Shown piece by piece: positions 15,281 through 21,949 of a stretch of 24,609 bases of DNA (position 1 is its first letter; every line of letters starts with the position of its first letter). The translations under genes and the position numbers were made by a program. This stretch comes from Chlamydiota bacterium. Lineage in GTDB: Bacteria; Chlamydiota; Chlamydiia; Chlamydiales; Parachlamydiaceae. Location of the stretch: the NCBI GenBank assembly GCA_013286075.1, contig JABDGJ010000001.1, positions 75,121-99,729 on the forward strand. The letters run 5' to 3'. Below the pieces are notes generated by a model, which did no database searches, had not been told where the DNA came from, and saw only the letters and a program-made list of their open reading frames with translations.

Positions 15281-15340
15281 GGGCGGTCTTGGGCCTCGAC
15301 GCAAATGTTCCAAAGAAATCAAGCCCCCGATTGCGCCGCT
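15281..15340. repeat. Copy of a DUF6314-gene segment (38 bp exact)
   Basis: The 38 bases at 15290-15327 (beginning TGGGCCTCGACGCAAATGTT) are identical to 17315-17352, in the middle of the DUF6314 gene, and have the same orientation. Weaker similarity extends about 10 bp on the left. On the minus strand the segment encodes part of the SLEHLRRGP motif, but one base too many in the G run shifts the frame. It is therefore a non-coding relic that lies just past the ABC gene's stop. Together the two copies flank the ABC gene as direct repeats. Confidence 0.85.
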
Positions 15341-15346
15341 CCTCAT

Positions 15347-17113
15347 TTACACTTGCCCATTCCCATTATCAAGATAATCTCTCCATAGATTGTAGACAGG
15401 TCCTGGAGAATTTAGCAATTTTCGCACGGAACCTGTTGCTATCACTCGTCCATTATCGAGCATCAATACTCGATCAAAGTGGGGTAATAAATGTAATCGA
15501 TGTAGAGAGATAATCATGGCTGAATCTGGAAAAGCATTGATTACACCGGTTAGAATTTTTTTTTCGGTTGGAAGATCCACACTTGAGGTGGGTTCATCCA
15601 TTAGAATCAATGAACTATAGCGAGCTGCAAAAAGTCCTCGAGCTAGAGCCAATCTTTGTTTTTGACCAACGGAGAGGTTAAGTCCTTTTTCCCGAATGTC
15701 AGTTTTAAGGCCTTGCGGAAGTTTCTCAAGAACAGAAGTAAATCCAGCTAAATAAACTGCCTGTTGAATTTGTTTTTCGTCGGCTGGCAAATCTAGAGTA
15801 ATATTAAAAGAAATAGTGTTCTCAAATATTTCAGGATCTTGCGGAATTAGAGTCGCGATGGATTGAATAGGTTCAAAGTTGTTAAAAGAAACCCCATCTA
15901 TTTTGAGATGTACAGAAGAAGGCGAGTATAGCCCACATAGTAAGTTTAAAAGCGTACTCTTGCCTCCCCCACTATAACCAATTAGAGCCATTTTTTCTCC
16001 ACGTCGAATACCAAAATCTACACGGTCAAAAATTTGTCCTTGTCCAGCTCCAGACTCATGGTGAAATACAAGATTTTCAACAGTAATAGTGTGCCATTGT
16101 GATGCTATCGCTCTTCCCTGAGGGAGATGAGCATATTTTTGAATGTCATTGAGAATTGGTTGAATCCCCTTCACATCTGTATCCATTCGCACTATTTCTG
16201 AAAAATACAGATTTAAGACTTGAAATACGTTATTAAGTTCCCATTGATAACGAAAAATCATTACAACAAGCCCTATTACAATCATTTCATTACCCCGCAA
16301 TGAATAAATGACATAACCTCCCAATGTAATTGCTTGAAAGATTGAAAACAGATTCATTATTAAAGACCATTTTATTTCATTCACGGTTATTTCTTTTCGA
16401 AAGATAGGCCAGATAGATAACATCCGTTGCCAAAGATTAGAGCGAGTGAGTTCACCCAAACGCAATGTCAATACAGTGGTCATGTTACTAATATAATCGA
16501 ATAAGACGCTACCCACCCGGTTTTCAGTTTCATTTTCCGCATTATATAAAGGAATCAACGCCCGATCGAATAAAATTAGAGGGATTAAAATGAATAGACA
16601 GAACAATAAGCTGACCAAACCCACAGGGAGGGAGATCCATAATAAAAAACCTATTGAAATAATGAATCTAACGATCGTTTCAATGTACATAAACTGATTT
16701 TCAGCAAATCGATAGAGAGCAGCTGAAGAGCGATTCAGTCGCGTGATAATATTACCTGAATGGTGCTCTTGATGCCATTTTAGAGGTAAACGAGTCAGTT
16801 GTTGATACAGATGAAGGCGAAAAGCTTGTTGAATTTTTAGAGCAATAGTTCGTTCTACAATGCGTGCAGGAGCATGGAAGACCCAAAAGAGCAGTGTGAC
16901 CAATACGCCAAAGCCTAACCAGAAAATTACTTCTTGGAGTCGATTTGGTTCGAAATTTTGTAAAACATTAATCGCCTGGCCAAACGCATAAGGACTTAGA
17001 CTTAAACTCGCTTGTGCGAGAATAAAGGCTAAATAATAACCACAGATTGCCCAGCGTGATTTAACTCCATAATGCCAAACACTACCAATCAAACTAAAGT
17101 AAGGATTTTTCAT
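15347..17113 (-). CDS. ABC exporter, fused membrane and ATPase domains
   Basis: The 588-residue product is a half-transporter of the exporter class. Residues about 20-320 hold six membrane helices, with the coupling region LPLKWHQEHHSGNIITRL. The ATPase domain has Walker A GYSGGGKST near residue 380, the Q-loop IPQDPEIFENTISFN, signature LSVGQKQRLALARG, Walker B LILMDEPTSSVD and the H-loop ISLHR. It would dimerise to pump a substrate (lipid, peptide or drug) out of the cytosol. All catalytic residues are intact. The stop at 15347 lies only a few bp before the DUF6314 fragment. The DUF6314 gene precedes it by 15 bp on the same strand, so they are one operon. The substrate is not predictable. 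Confidence 0.92.
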   Translation of the reverse strand: MKNPYFSLIGSVWHYGVKSRWAICGYYLAFILAQASLSLSPYAFGQAINVLQNFEPNRLQEVIFWLGFGVLVTLLFWVFHAPARIVERTIALKIQQAFRLHLYQQLTRLPLKWHQEHHSGNIITRLNRSSAALYRFAENQFMYIETIVRFIISIGFLLWISLPVGLVSLLFCLFILIPLILFDRALIPLYNAENETENRVGSVLFDYISNMTTVLTLRLGELTRSNLWQRMLSIWPIFRKEITVNEIKWSLIMNLFSIFQAITLGGYVIYSLRGNEMIVIGLVVMIFRYQWELNNVFQVLNLYFSEIVRMDTDVKGIQPILNDIQKYAHLPQGRAIASQWHTITVENLVFHHESGAGQGQIFDRVDFGIRRGEKMALIGYSGGGKSTLLNLLCGLYSPSSVHLKIDGVSFNNFEPIQSIATLIPQDPEIFENTISFNITLDLPADEKQIQQAVYLAGFTSVLEKLPQGLKTDIREKGLNLSVGQKQRLALARGLFAARYSSLILMDEPTSSVDLPTEKKILTGVINAFPDSAMIISLHRLHLLPHFDRVLMLDNGRVIATGSVRKLLNSPGPVYNLWRDYLDNGNGQV

Positions 17114-17128
17114 GCTCTCTCAATAAAA

Positions 17129-17650
17129 TCAAGAATAGTAGTAATTAATTTTTTCATTTTTCTTGGGGCCGATGATTCTCCAGTGTAAATGAAGGCCATG
17201 GCTGTCAAAATGAATTTGTGCAAAGTAACGATCTCTTTTGCAAAGATGGGGATCGACTGATGCCAAGGAATGTTTGCCAATAGGAGCTAGATGAAAAAGA
17301 AAGACTGGGTTGTCTGGGCCTCGACGCAAATGTTCCAAAGAAATCAAGCCCCTATTCCGGTTCAAAGTCCAACGAAAGATATTGCTAAAACTGACCTCTC
17401 CGCTCTGTTTCCCGTGCCAAGTCCCCTTTTCACTAAAGAGCAACGTATGAGGACATTCCTTTGTGATGAGCACTTCACCTTGCCCTTTTCCATTCCACCC
17501 TTTTTCCTCTTTTGATTGTGTCTTTGCATGGAAAGTGAGCTGAGTAATTCTCGTAAGTGTATCCCAAAAAGCAAGAAGAGTTTCTATTTTACTTTCCTGA
17601 TAAGCCGATGAAGTTTTTTGATCCTCCTCTGCGACACGATCCATGACCAT
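17129..17650 (-). CDS. DUF6314 protein
   Basis: The 173-residue product matches DUF6314: a lipocalin-like beta-rich protein with LTFHAKTQSKEEKGWNGKGQ, LLFSEKGTWHGK, FSNIFRWTLNRN, ISLEHLRRGPDNPVFLFHL, VDPHLCKRDRYFAQIHFDSH and the closing LHLHWRIIGPKKNEKINYYY. The family has no assigned role but its HLxRGPxNPVxLFxL and GPxK motifs are recognisable. It is the first gene of a leftward pair with the ABC exporter. ATG at 17650 is used here; a second ATG is two codons later, and neither has a strong ribosome site. The middle of the gene is duplicated at 15281-15340. Confidence 0.82.
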   Translation of the reverse strand: MVMDRVAEEDQKTSSAYQESKIETLLAFWDTLTRITQLTFHAKTQSKEEKGWNGKGQGEVLITKECPHTLLFSEKGTWHGKQSGEVSFSNIFRWTLNRNRGLISLEHLRRGPDNPVFLFHLAPIGKHSLASVDPHLCKRDRYFAQIHFDSHGLHLHWRIIGPKKNEKINYYYS

Positions 17651-17732
17651 CCATATAATTTTGAAATGATTGTAGACAAAATTATAAGGAAATTTGAAAA
17701 TTAACCTAGGAAATTAGGTCATTTGATATTCT

Positions 17733-17813
17733 TTAGATAATTCCAAATATTTTTAACAAAATAATGATCGTAATAGGAACGCCTAATAACCATAGAATAA
17801 TCATTCTACCCAT
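17733..17813 (-). CDS. 26-residue membrane microprotein
   Basis: A short leftward ORF has a very strong ribosome site (AAGGAGAAG, directly before the ATG at 17813). The product is MGRMIILWLLGVPITIIILL followed by KIFGII: a single membrane span with a basic N-terminus. Its ATG overlaps the end of the 54-residue ORF at 17806-17970, so translation may be coupled. No family was recognised. Its size resembles known small membrane regulators and toxins, but nothing in the sequence decides between these. Confidence 0.5.
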   Translation of the reverse strand: MGRMIILWLLGVPITIIILLKIFGII

Positions 17814-17970
17814 ATTTCTTCTCCTTTTCCGTTTTCTTCAGGAATGATCGGTCTTCCTGAATAGGTTTACTATTTGCTTTTTGTTCAGAGGAAAGAAGTC
17901 TCCTTATCCCCGCTTCATACTCTGGAATACAAGATCCGATTAAATTGAACAAGAAAACTAATACTACCAT
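17806..17970 (-). CDS. 54-residue lipoprotein-like ORF
   Basis: The leftward ORF starts at an ATG at 17970 and gives MVVLVFLFNLIGSCIPEYEA and then a highly charged tail rich in Lys and Glu. IGSC is a plausible lipobox, so it may be a small lipoprotein. The frame stays open upstream to about 18049 (KLSLKLAYESIDFLSRLS in front of the ATG) into the att-like repeat, with no upstream ATG, so the 5' end may have been replaced when the repeat arrived. The last bases overlap the microprotein gene. Confidence 0.4.
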   Translation of the reverse strand: MVVLVFLFNLIGSCIPEYEAGIRRLLSSEQKANSKPIQEDRSFLKKTEKEKKYG

Positions 17971-18033
17971 TACAGACAATCTGCTTAAAAAGTCAATAGA
18001 CTCATAGGCCAGTTTCAGCGATAATTTGGAAAT

Positions 18034-18094
18034 AAAAAAACCAAACGTTTAACCATTTCTGACAAAACGTTCGGGAATGTGCCGATGACCGGAC
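18034..18094 (-). repeat. Detached copy of the tRNA-Leu 3' end and terminator (att-like)
   Basis: These 61 bases match 20811-20871 with a single difference (position 18043). They contain the terminator hairpin (CAAACGTTT/AAACGTTCG) and the last 14-15 bases of tRNA-Leu(CAA), including the discriminator base. Just beyond, TCGAACCA of the T-arm recurs after a 5-bp insertion. Orientation is the same as the intact copy, as expected for attR of an element integrated at the tRNA 3' end. Confidence 0.85.
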
Positions 18095-18188
18095 AATTAT
18101 CGAACCATTTTGTCGAGGGAATGCGCAACATCTATGAGCTTGAACCCTTTATAAAATTCGTACGGAAATTAGGTTAAAATAGCAGTAA

Positions 18189-18835
18189 ATCTATAAAAAC
18201 TCTATACATTTTGCAGAAAATATCTCCATCAAATCCTATCGAAAGCCTGATAATCGCTATTCCCCTATTGATTTAGTCGTCTGTGAAGGGGAAACAGAAA
18301 TCGATTATTTTAGTGAGCTTGCAAGAAGTTTGCGTGTGCATGTTCATATCTGCAAAGGTGATGGAACTGATCCTAGAAGTATTGTAAACACTGCAAAAAG
18401 AAAATCCAAAGAAGATGGGGTTAAATATGATCAAATATTTTGCGTATTCGATCGCGACAATAATCCTTCAGCATTTCTAGATGCTATTCAAGTCTGCAAA
18501 TCTAAAAATTTTGTTCCGATCGTGTCTAATCCTTGTTTTGAGCTGTGGCCATATCTCCACTTTCAAATGCGTGAATCGGGATTTGGAGGTCCTCAACACA
18601 TTTTGAAAGCATTAAAAAATTGCCAGGCTTTGAAAGCTACGATAAAGATGGTGTGCAAATTTTCAATACAACTTTCCTTTTGATTGAGGCAGCTTGCAAG
18701 CGAGCTTCAGAATTGGTTTCGAAGCAGCATGATAACCCTAAAGAGGATCCGTTTGCAAATGTTCATATCCTTGTAAGTAGGCTGAAAGCTTTAAAAGAAC
18801 AACAAAACTATTTTGATAATCTTCGGAGACAATAG
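18189..18835 (+). pseudogene. RloB-like gene, 5'-truncated and frameshifted
   Basis: The reading frame has no ATG: it is open from a stop at 18186 and begins with ISIKSYRKPDNRYSPIDLVV. CEGETEIDYFSELARSL is the RloB/TOPRIM-like signature (VCEGxxTExxYF), followed by FCVFDRDNNPSAFLDA and FVPIVSNPCFELWPYLHF. Near 18612-18624 a poly-A run shifts the frame; the correct continuation is LPGFESYDKDGVQIFNTTF, then AACKRASELVSKQHDN and LVSRLKALKEQ. RloB accompanies an ATPase (RloA) in some anti-phage abortive-infection loci. No RloA is visible; the 90 bp before it contains only an uninterpretable remnant. It is a dead gene. Confidence 0.72.
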
Positions 18836-18850
18836 TGTTTATTTTTCAAC

Positions 18851-19996
18851 ATGTTTATAATGGAAAAGAAAACGAGAACTCGGATGATTAAGAATTTATT
18901 TACTGTATTCAGTCTGTTAGCTGCTTTAGATGAATCACTTGAAAAGGTTCCTGAACCTTTACGCCCTCAAGAGCCAAAAAGCGTGATTTCTTACGATGTA
19001 GAAGAAGTTAAATACCCTAACTTAACTGCAAACGTGACGTTAGCTGGTACTTTAACTCTTCCTAGATCAGAAAAACCATCTCCTGCTGTTTTGCTCATCG
19101 CTGGCTCTGGTCCAATTGATCGTGATGAAACCGTATTTGGACACAAGCCTTTTTTGGTTTTAGCTGACCATCTTACAAAACAAGGTTTTGTAGTATTACG
19201 CGTAGATAAGCGTGGGATCGGACAATCTACGGGAAATTACGGCATTGCGACTACTGCAGATTTTGCTACTGACGCATTGGCTGGTGTCGAATATTTGAAA
19301 ACTCGAAAGGAAGTTGATGCAGGACAGATAGGTTTAATTGGTCATAGTGAGGGAGGATTGATTGCTCCAATGGTAGCAGTCAAATCGAAGGACGTAGCTT
19401 TTATTGTGTTAATGGCAGGTCCTTGCGTAACTGGTGAGGCAATTGTTTATGCACAAGAGGCCCTAATTTCTCGTACTATGGGAATTACAGAAGAGCAGCT
19501 AAGTCATCAACTTGATTTTCAGCAGCAGGTATTGTCTATAATCAAAAATGAATCTAATCTTGAAAAAGCTGAGACACTGTTACTAAAAATCATCGCAAAA
19601 CAGTTGGTCAATTTATCCAAAGAGGAACAACAAACAAGTGCTGAGGTTATGGAGGCCCAAATGAAGCGTTGCAACTCAAGGTGGTTCCGCTATTACCTGA
19701 CTTATGATCCAATAATCTCATTAAAGAACCTTAAGATTCCTGTCTTGGTGATCAATGGCGAACTCGATTCACAAGTTTCTCCAAAACAAAATCTTCCCGT
19801 CATTGCCAAAATTCTTGAAGAGGCTGGAAACAGAAATTTTAGGATTATTGAATTTCCAAAACTGAATCATTTCTTTCAAACATGTGAAACTGGATCTATT
19901 TTAGAGTATGGAAAAATTGAAGAAACTATTGCGCCTGTAGTTTTAGATATTCTATCAGATTGGATTTTGGAAACCACCACTAATATTATTTTGTAG
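18851..19996 (+). CDS. Alpha/beta hydrolase
   Basis: The 381-residue product contains a full alpha/beta-hydrolase fold. LAGTLTLPRSEKPSPAVLLI is the first strands; AGSGPIDRDETVFGHKPF the oxyanion region; RVDKRGIGQSTGNYG the next loop; and GLIGHSEGGLIAP the nucleophile elbow (GHSEGG). The catalytic Asp is in GELDSQV and His in KLNHFFQ. A helical lid of about 90 residues (TMGITEEQLSHQLDFQQQVL and on) lies between. It would hydrolyse an ester or similar bond; the substrate is unknown. The N-terminus is uncertain: ATGs at 18851, 18860 and 18890 are possible and none has a strong ribosome site. It is the only clearly intact enzyme within the tRNA-Leu islet. Confidence 0.85.
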   Translation: MFIMEKKTRTRMIKNLFTVFSLLAALDESLEKVPEPLRPQEPKSVISYDVEEVKYPNLTANVTLAGTLTLPRSEKPSPAVLLIAGSGPIDRDETVFGHKPFLVLADHLTKQGFVVLRVDKRGIGQSTGNYGIATTADFATDALAGVEYLKTRKEVDAGQIGLIGHSEGGLIAPMVAVKSKDVAFIVLMAGPCVTGEAIVYAQEALISRTMGITEEQLSHQLDFQQQVLSIIKNESNLEKAETLLLKIIAKQLVNLSKEEQQTSAEVMEAQMKRCNSRWFRYYLTYDPIISLKNLKIPVLVINGELDSQVSPKQNLPVIAKILEEAGNRNFRIIEFPKLNHFFQTCETGSILEYGKIEETIAPVVLDILSDWILETTTNIIL

Positions 19997-19998
19997 AG

Positions 19999-20193
19999 GT
20001 GAATTATGAAAGATTTACAGAGCAAGGAAAAATCCATTCAGCTAAAGAAGAAATTGCCATCTTAAGGAAAAAGATCGAAGTGCAAGAAAGCAGTGAAACA
20101 GAATTTATGAAGTATTGCCGCTTCGGCATTCCACTTTTGAGCAATTTGAGTGGGTTTTACATGAATGCTTCAGAAGTTTTGCAGTATTTATAA
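19999..20193 (+). CDS. Small coiled-coil ORF, uncertain
   Basis: The 64-residue ORF starts at GTG only two bases after the hydrolase stop. It has a charged helix (QGKIHSAKEEIAILRKKIEV) with heptad-like spacing, then FMKYCRFGIPLLSNLSGFYM. A separate ATG at 20006 opens another frame (MKDLQSKEKSIQLKKKLP) that closes after 19 codons; a single-base frameshift between the two would give a longer gene, so this may be a decayed remnant. Its end overlaps the convergent gene at 20188 by 6 bp. Confidence 0.35.
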   Translation: MNYERFTEQGKIHSAKEEIAILRKKIEVQESSETEFMKYCRFGIPLLSNLSGFYMNASEVLQYL

Positions 20194-20586
20194 TAGTTCA
20201 GCGACACGCATTATCAAAGCTTCAGCACCACCTATTATCAAAGCTCCTGAGCAGACACTACCTATCACTAAGATTGCTTTAGGTACTACGAAAATTAAGC
20301 CTACTAATTGCATAATTTTAAACGTTGTATAGGTAGCTACACCATAAGATACAATATTTTTAGTTCCAATAGGGATTGGACCCAAAAATCCTGTAGATCC
20401 AGGAATAACGCGGTTACTTAATTCATAAATAACCTTTTCTGTTAAAGCAATACCAGCAAAACATATGGCTGCATTGACAGGATTAAAAATTTGTGCACCT
20501 CGAATAGCATTTACAAGATGAGCCCCCGCAAAGCCCTGAATAGCACAACAAGCTTCGTCAAGTATTGGATATGAAATTCTAATCAT
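20188..20586 (-). CDS. Hydrophobic hypothetical protein, about 132 residues
   Basis: I take the ATG at 20586 as the start; a TTG 18 bases upstream is also in frame but lacks a convincing ribosome site. The product has hydrophobic stretches at about residues 38-56 (FNPVNAAICFAGIALTEKVI), 82-103 and 104-124 (VVPKAILVIGSVCSGALIIG), with Gly-rich loops. It is Ala/Gly/Ile-rich and has no catalytic motif. The last two hydrophobic stretches are paired like Inc proteins. It may be a lineage-specific membrane protein. It is inside the tRNA-Leu islet. Confidence 0.6.
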   Translation of the reverse strand: MIRISYPILDEACCAIQGFAGAHLVNAIRGAQIFNPVNAAICFAGIALTEKVIYELSNRVIPGSTGFLGPIPIGTKNIVSYGVATYTTFKIMQLVGLIFVVPKAILVIGSVCSGALIIGGAEALIMRVAELL

Positions 20587-20810
20587 AAAACAAATAACCC
20601 TCAAATCAATTGTAAGGATAAAGTATAATATTGTAATTTATCAGAATTAAACAATATTTTCAAGCTTTTTAACTAGAGTGGTTTATATATATTTCCACAT
20701 TATATTTTAAAAAAAAACTTCTTGCTTCGATATTCACTGGAAAACTGGTTTTTGAGAAAGGAATATCGAACTACTAAAGCTCTTATAGGATGATTTCAGA
20801 AAGAGTTAAG

Positions 20811-20851
20811 AAAAAAACCGAACGTTTAACCATTTCTGACAAAACGTTCGG
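20811..20851 (-). terminator. Intrinsic terminator of the tRNA-Leu gene
   Basis: On the minus strand, CCGAACGTTT and AAACGTTCGG form a 10-bp stem followed by seven T residues. It lies 5 bp past the tRNA 3' end. A second copy is at 18034-18074 as part of the 61-bp repeat. Confidence 0.85.
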
Positions 20852-20871
20852 GAATGTGCCGATGACCGGAC
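20811..20871 (-). repeat. Intact-side copy of the 61-bp att-like repeat
   Basis: This copy joins the tRNA-Leu 3' end to its terminator. It matches 18034-18094 with one substitution. The two copies enclose about 2.7 kb and are in the same orientation. Confidence 0.85.
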
Positions 20872-20940
20872 TCGAACCAGCACTCTATTGCTAGAAGTAG
20901 ATTTTGAGTCTACCGCGTCTACCAATTCCGCCACATCGGC
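20857..20940 (-). tRNA. tRNA-Leu (CAA anticodon)
   Basis: The 84-nt minus-strand sequence starts GCCGATGTGGCGGAATTGG. It folds with acceptor GCCGATG/CATCGGC, a D-arm with GGTAGACGC, anticodon stem GTAGA/TCTAC around CTCAAAA (anticodon CAA, reading UUG), a long variable arm as expected for Leu, and T-arm GCTGGTTCGAGTCCGGT. The discriminator base is A. CCA is not encoded; the next bases are CATTCC. The terminator follows at once. Confidence 0.97.
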
Positions 20941-20990
20941 AAAAAGAATAAGCCATTATATGATAATTTTCAGATTTAAGGAAAGAATTT

Positions 20991-21833
20991 TCACCAACGG
21001 TGAATATGATGAAAAGCTTTTTCCCATGAATAGGTGACTGGTTCATGTAAGTCCCAATCAAATCGAACTTTCACGCAAAGGTAAGGGTAAGGATGACGAT
21101 TATCCAAATCGCGCCCTTCGTTTTTCTTTACAATCTTCAGATAGATTTCTTTGTTATACCATGCGGTATCTACATTTCTATTCTCAATTTTTTCTTCTTT
21201 TTTGAATACCTGGTATTCAGTCAGATTGTGATATTTTGTTTGTTCTCGATAGTATGCAAAAATGAGCTCCGCGATTTTTTCTGGAGACTCTTCCATTCCT
21301 TGTAAATAAAAATCGACCTCTGCTCCAAGAAGATGTTTAGAATTGCACTGCCCTTCTGTATCTACATAACGATAATGATCAGGGCAAGAATGGCCGCTTG
21401 TAATGACTACTTTTTTTTCTGTTTTCTTTTGTAGGTCATTTAATAGGTCTATGAGAATGGGATAGATAAATTCCTTTCCATTTCGCAAAGGAAGGCTGTG
21501 CCTTTGATAACCTCCACAATCATATACATATGACAATTCATCGTTTTTGTGGACAATTTTCGCGGGATGAAGGCTACTCCCTTGACATCTGAAAAAATCT
21601 TTTGTGATTTTTGGAATAGTAGCGAACTGCCCATTTTCCCAAGGGTATGTCATTCGTTGCTTCGGTTCCGCGGCATCAATGTGTAAAAGTTTTTCATTGT
21701 GATTTCGAACAATATACTCCCCCCTACCTGTTGATTTTTTGGGAGAAGAAGAACGAGAGCATCCATTGAGCAAGAGTCCAATTCCAACAACAAAAAACAA
21801 TGTAAAATTTATTTTAACAAAAATTTGATGCAT
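20991..21833 (-). CDS. Lipoprotein resembling M15-type peptidases
   Basis: The 280-residue product has a lipoprotein signal (FFVVGIGLLLNGCSR, lipobox LNGC, Cys25), then a linker and a domain with TSGHSCPDHYRY, GQCNSKHLLGAEVDFYL and the distal DNRHPYPYLCVKVRFDWD. The S-K-H-x-x-G-x-x-x-D spacing is that of the zinc site of M15/VanY-like peptidases, and DNRHPYPY can supply the third ligand. The two extra Cys residues could make a disulfide in the periplasm. It would cut or bind cell-wall peptides at the membrane. The catalytic domain is inferred from the motif alone; the family assignment is moderate. It lies just upstream of tRNA-Leu on the same strand and diverges from the Inc-like pair. Confidence 0.68.
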   Translation of the reverse strand: MHQIFVKINFTLFFVVGIGLLLNGCSRSSSPKKSTGRGEYIVRNHNEKLLHIDAAEPKQRMTYPWENGQFATIPKITKDFFRCQGSSLHPAKIVHKNDELSYVYDCGGYQRHSLPLRNGKEFIYPILIDLLNDLQKKTEKKVVITSGHSCPDHYRYVDTEGQCNSKHLLGAEVDFYLQGMEESPEKIAELIFAYYREQTKYHNLTEYQVFKKEEKIENRNVDTAWYNKEIYLKIVKKNEGRDLDNRHPYPYLCVKVRFDWDLHEPVTYSWEKAFHHIHRW

Positions 21834-21949
21834 TTCTTTTGAAATTATTTTTTTTATTTTATAGAATTGAACGATTTAATTGCAAAAAAAAGCATGTGTA
21901 ATATAAACTGGTCTTTTTATAATTTAATCACTACAAAGAGGTATAACAT

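Noticed and set aside
18081..18107. Second tRNA-Leu gene
   Set aside because: Only the 3' acceptor and part of the T-arm are present, with a 5-bp insertion; the anticodon arm and 5' half are missing.
18034..20871. Insertion sequence or composite transposon
   Set aside because: There is no transposase and no inverted repeat at the borders; the direct repeats match a tRNA end, which fits site-specific integration better.
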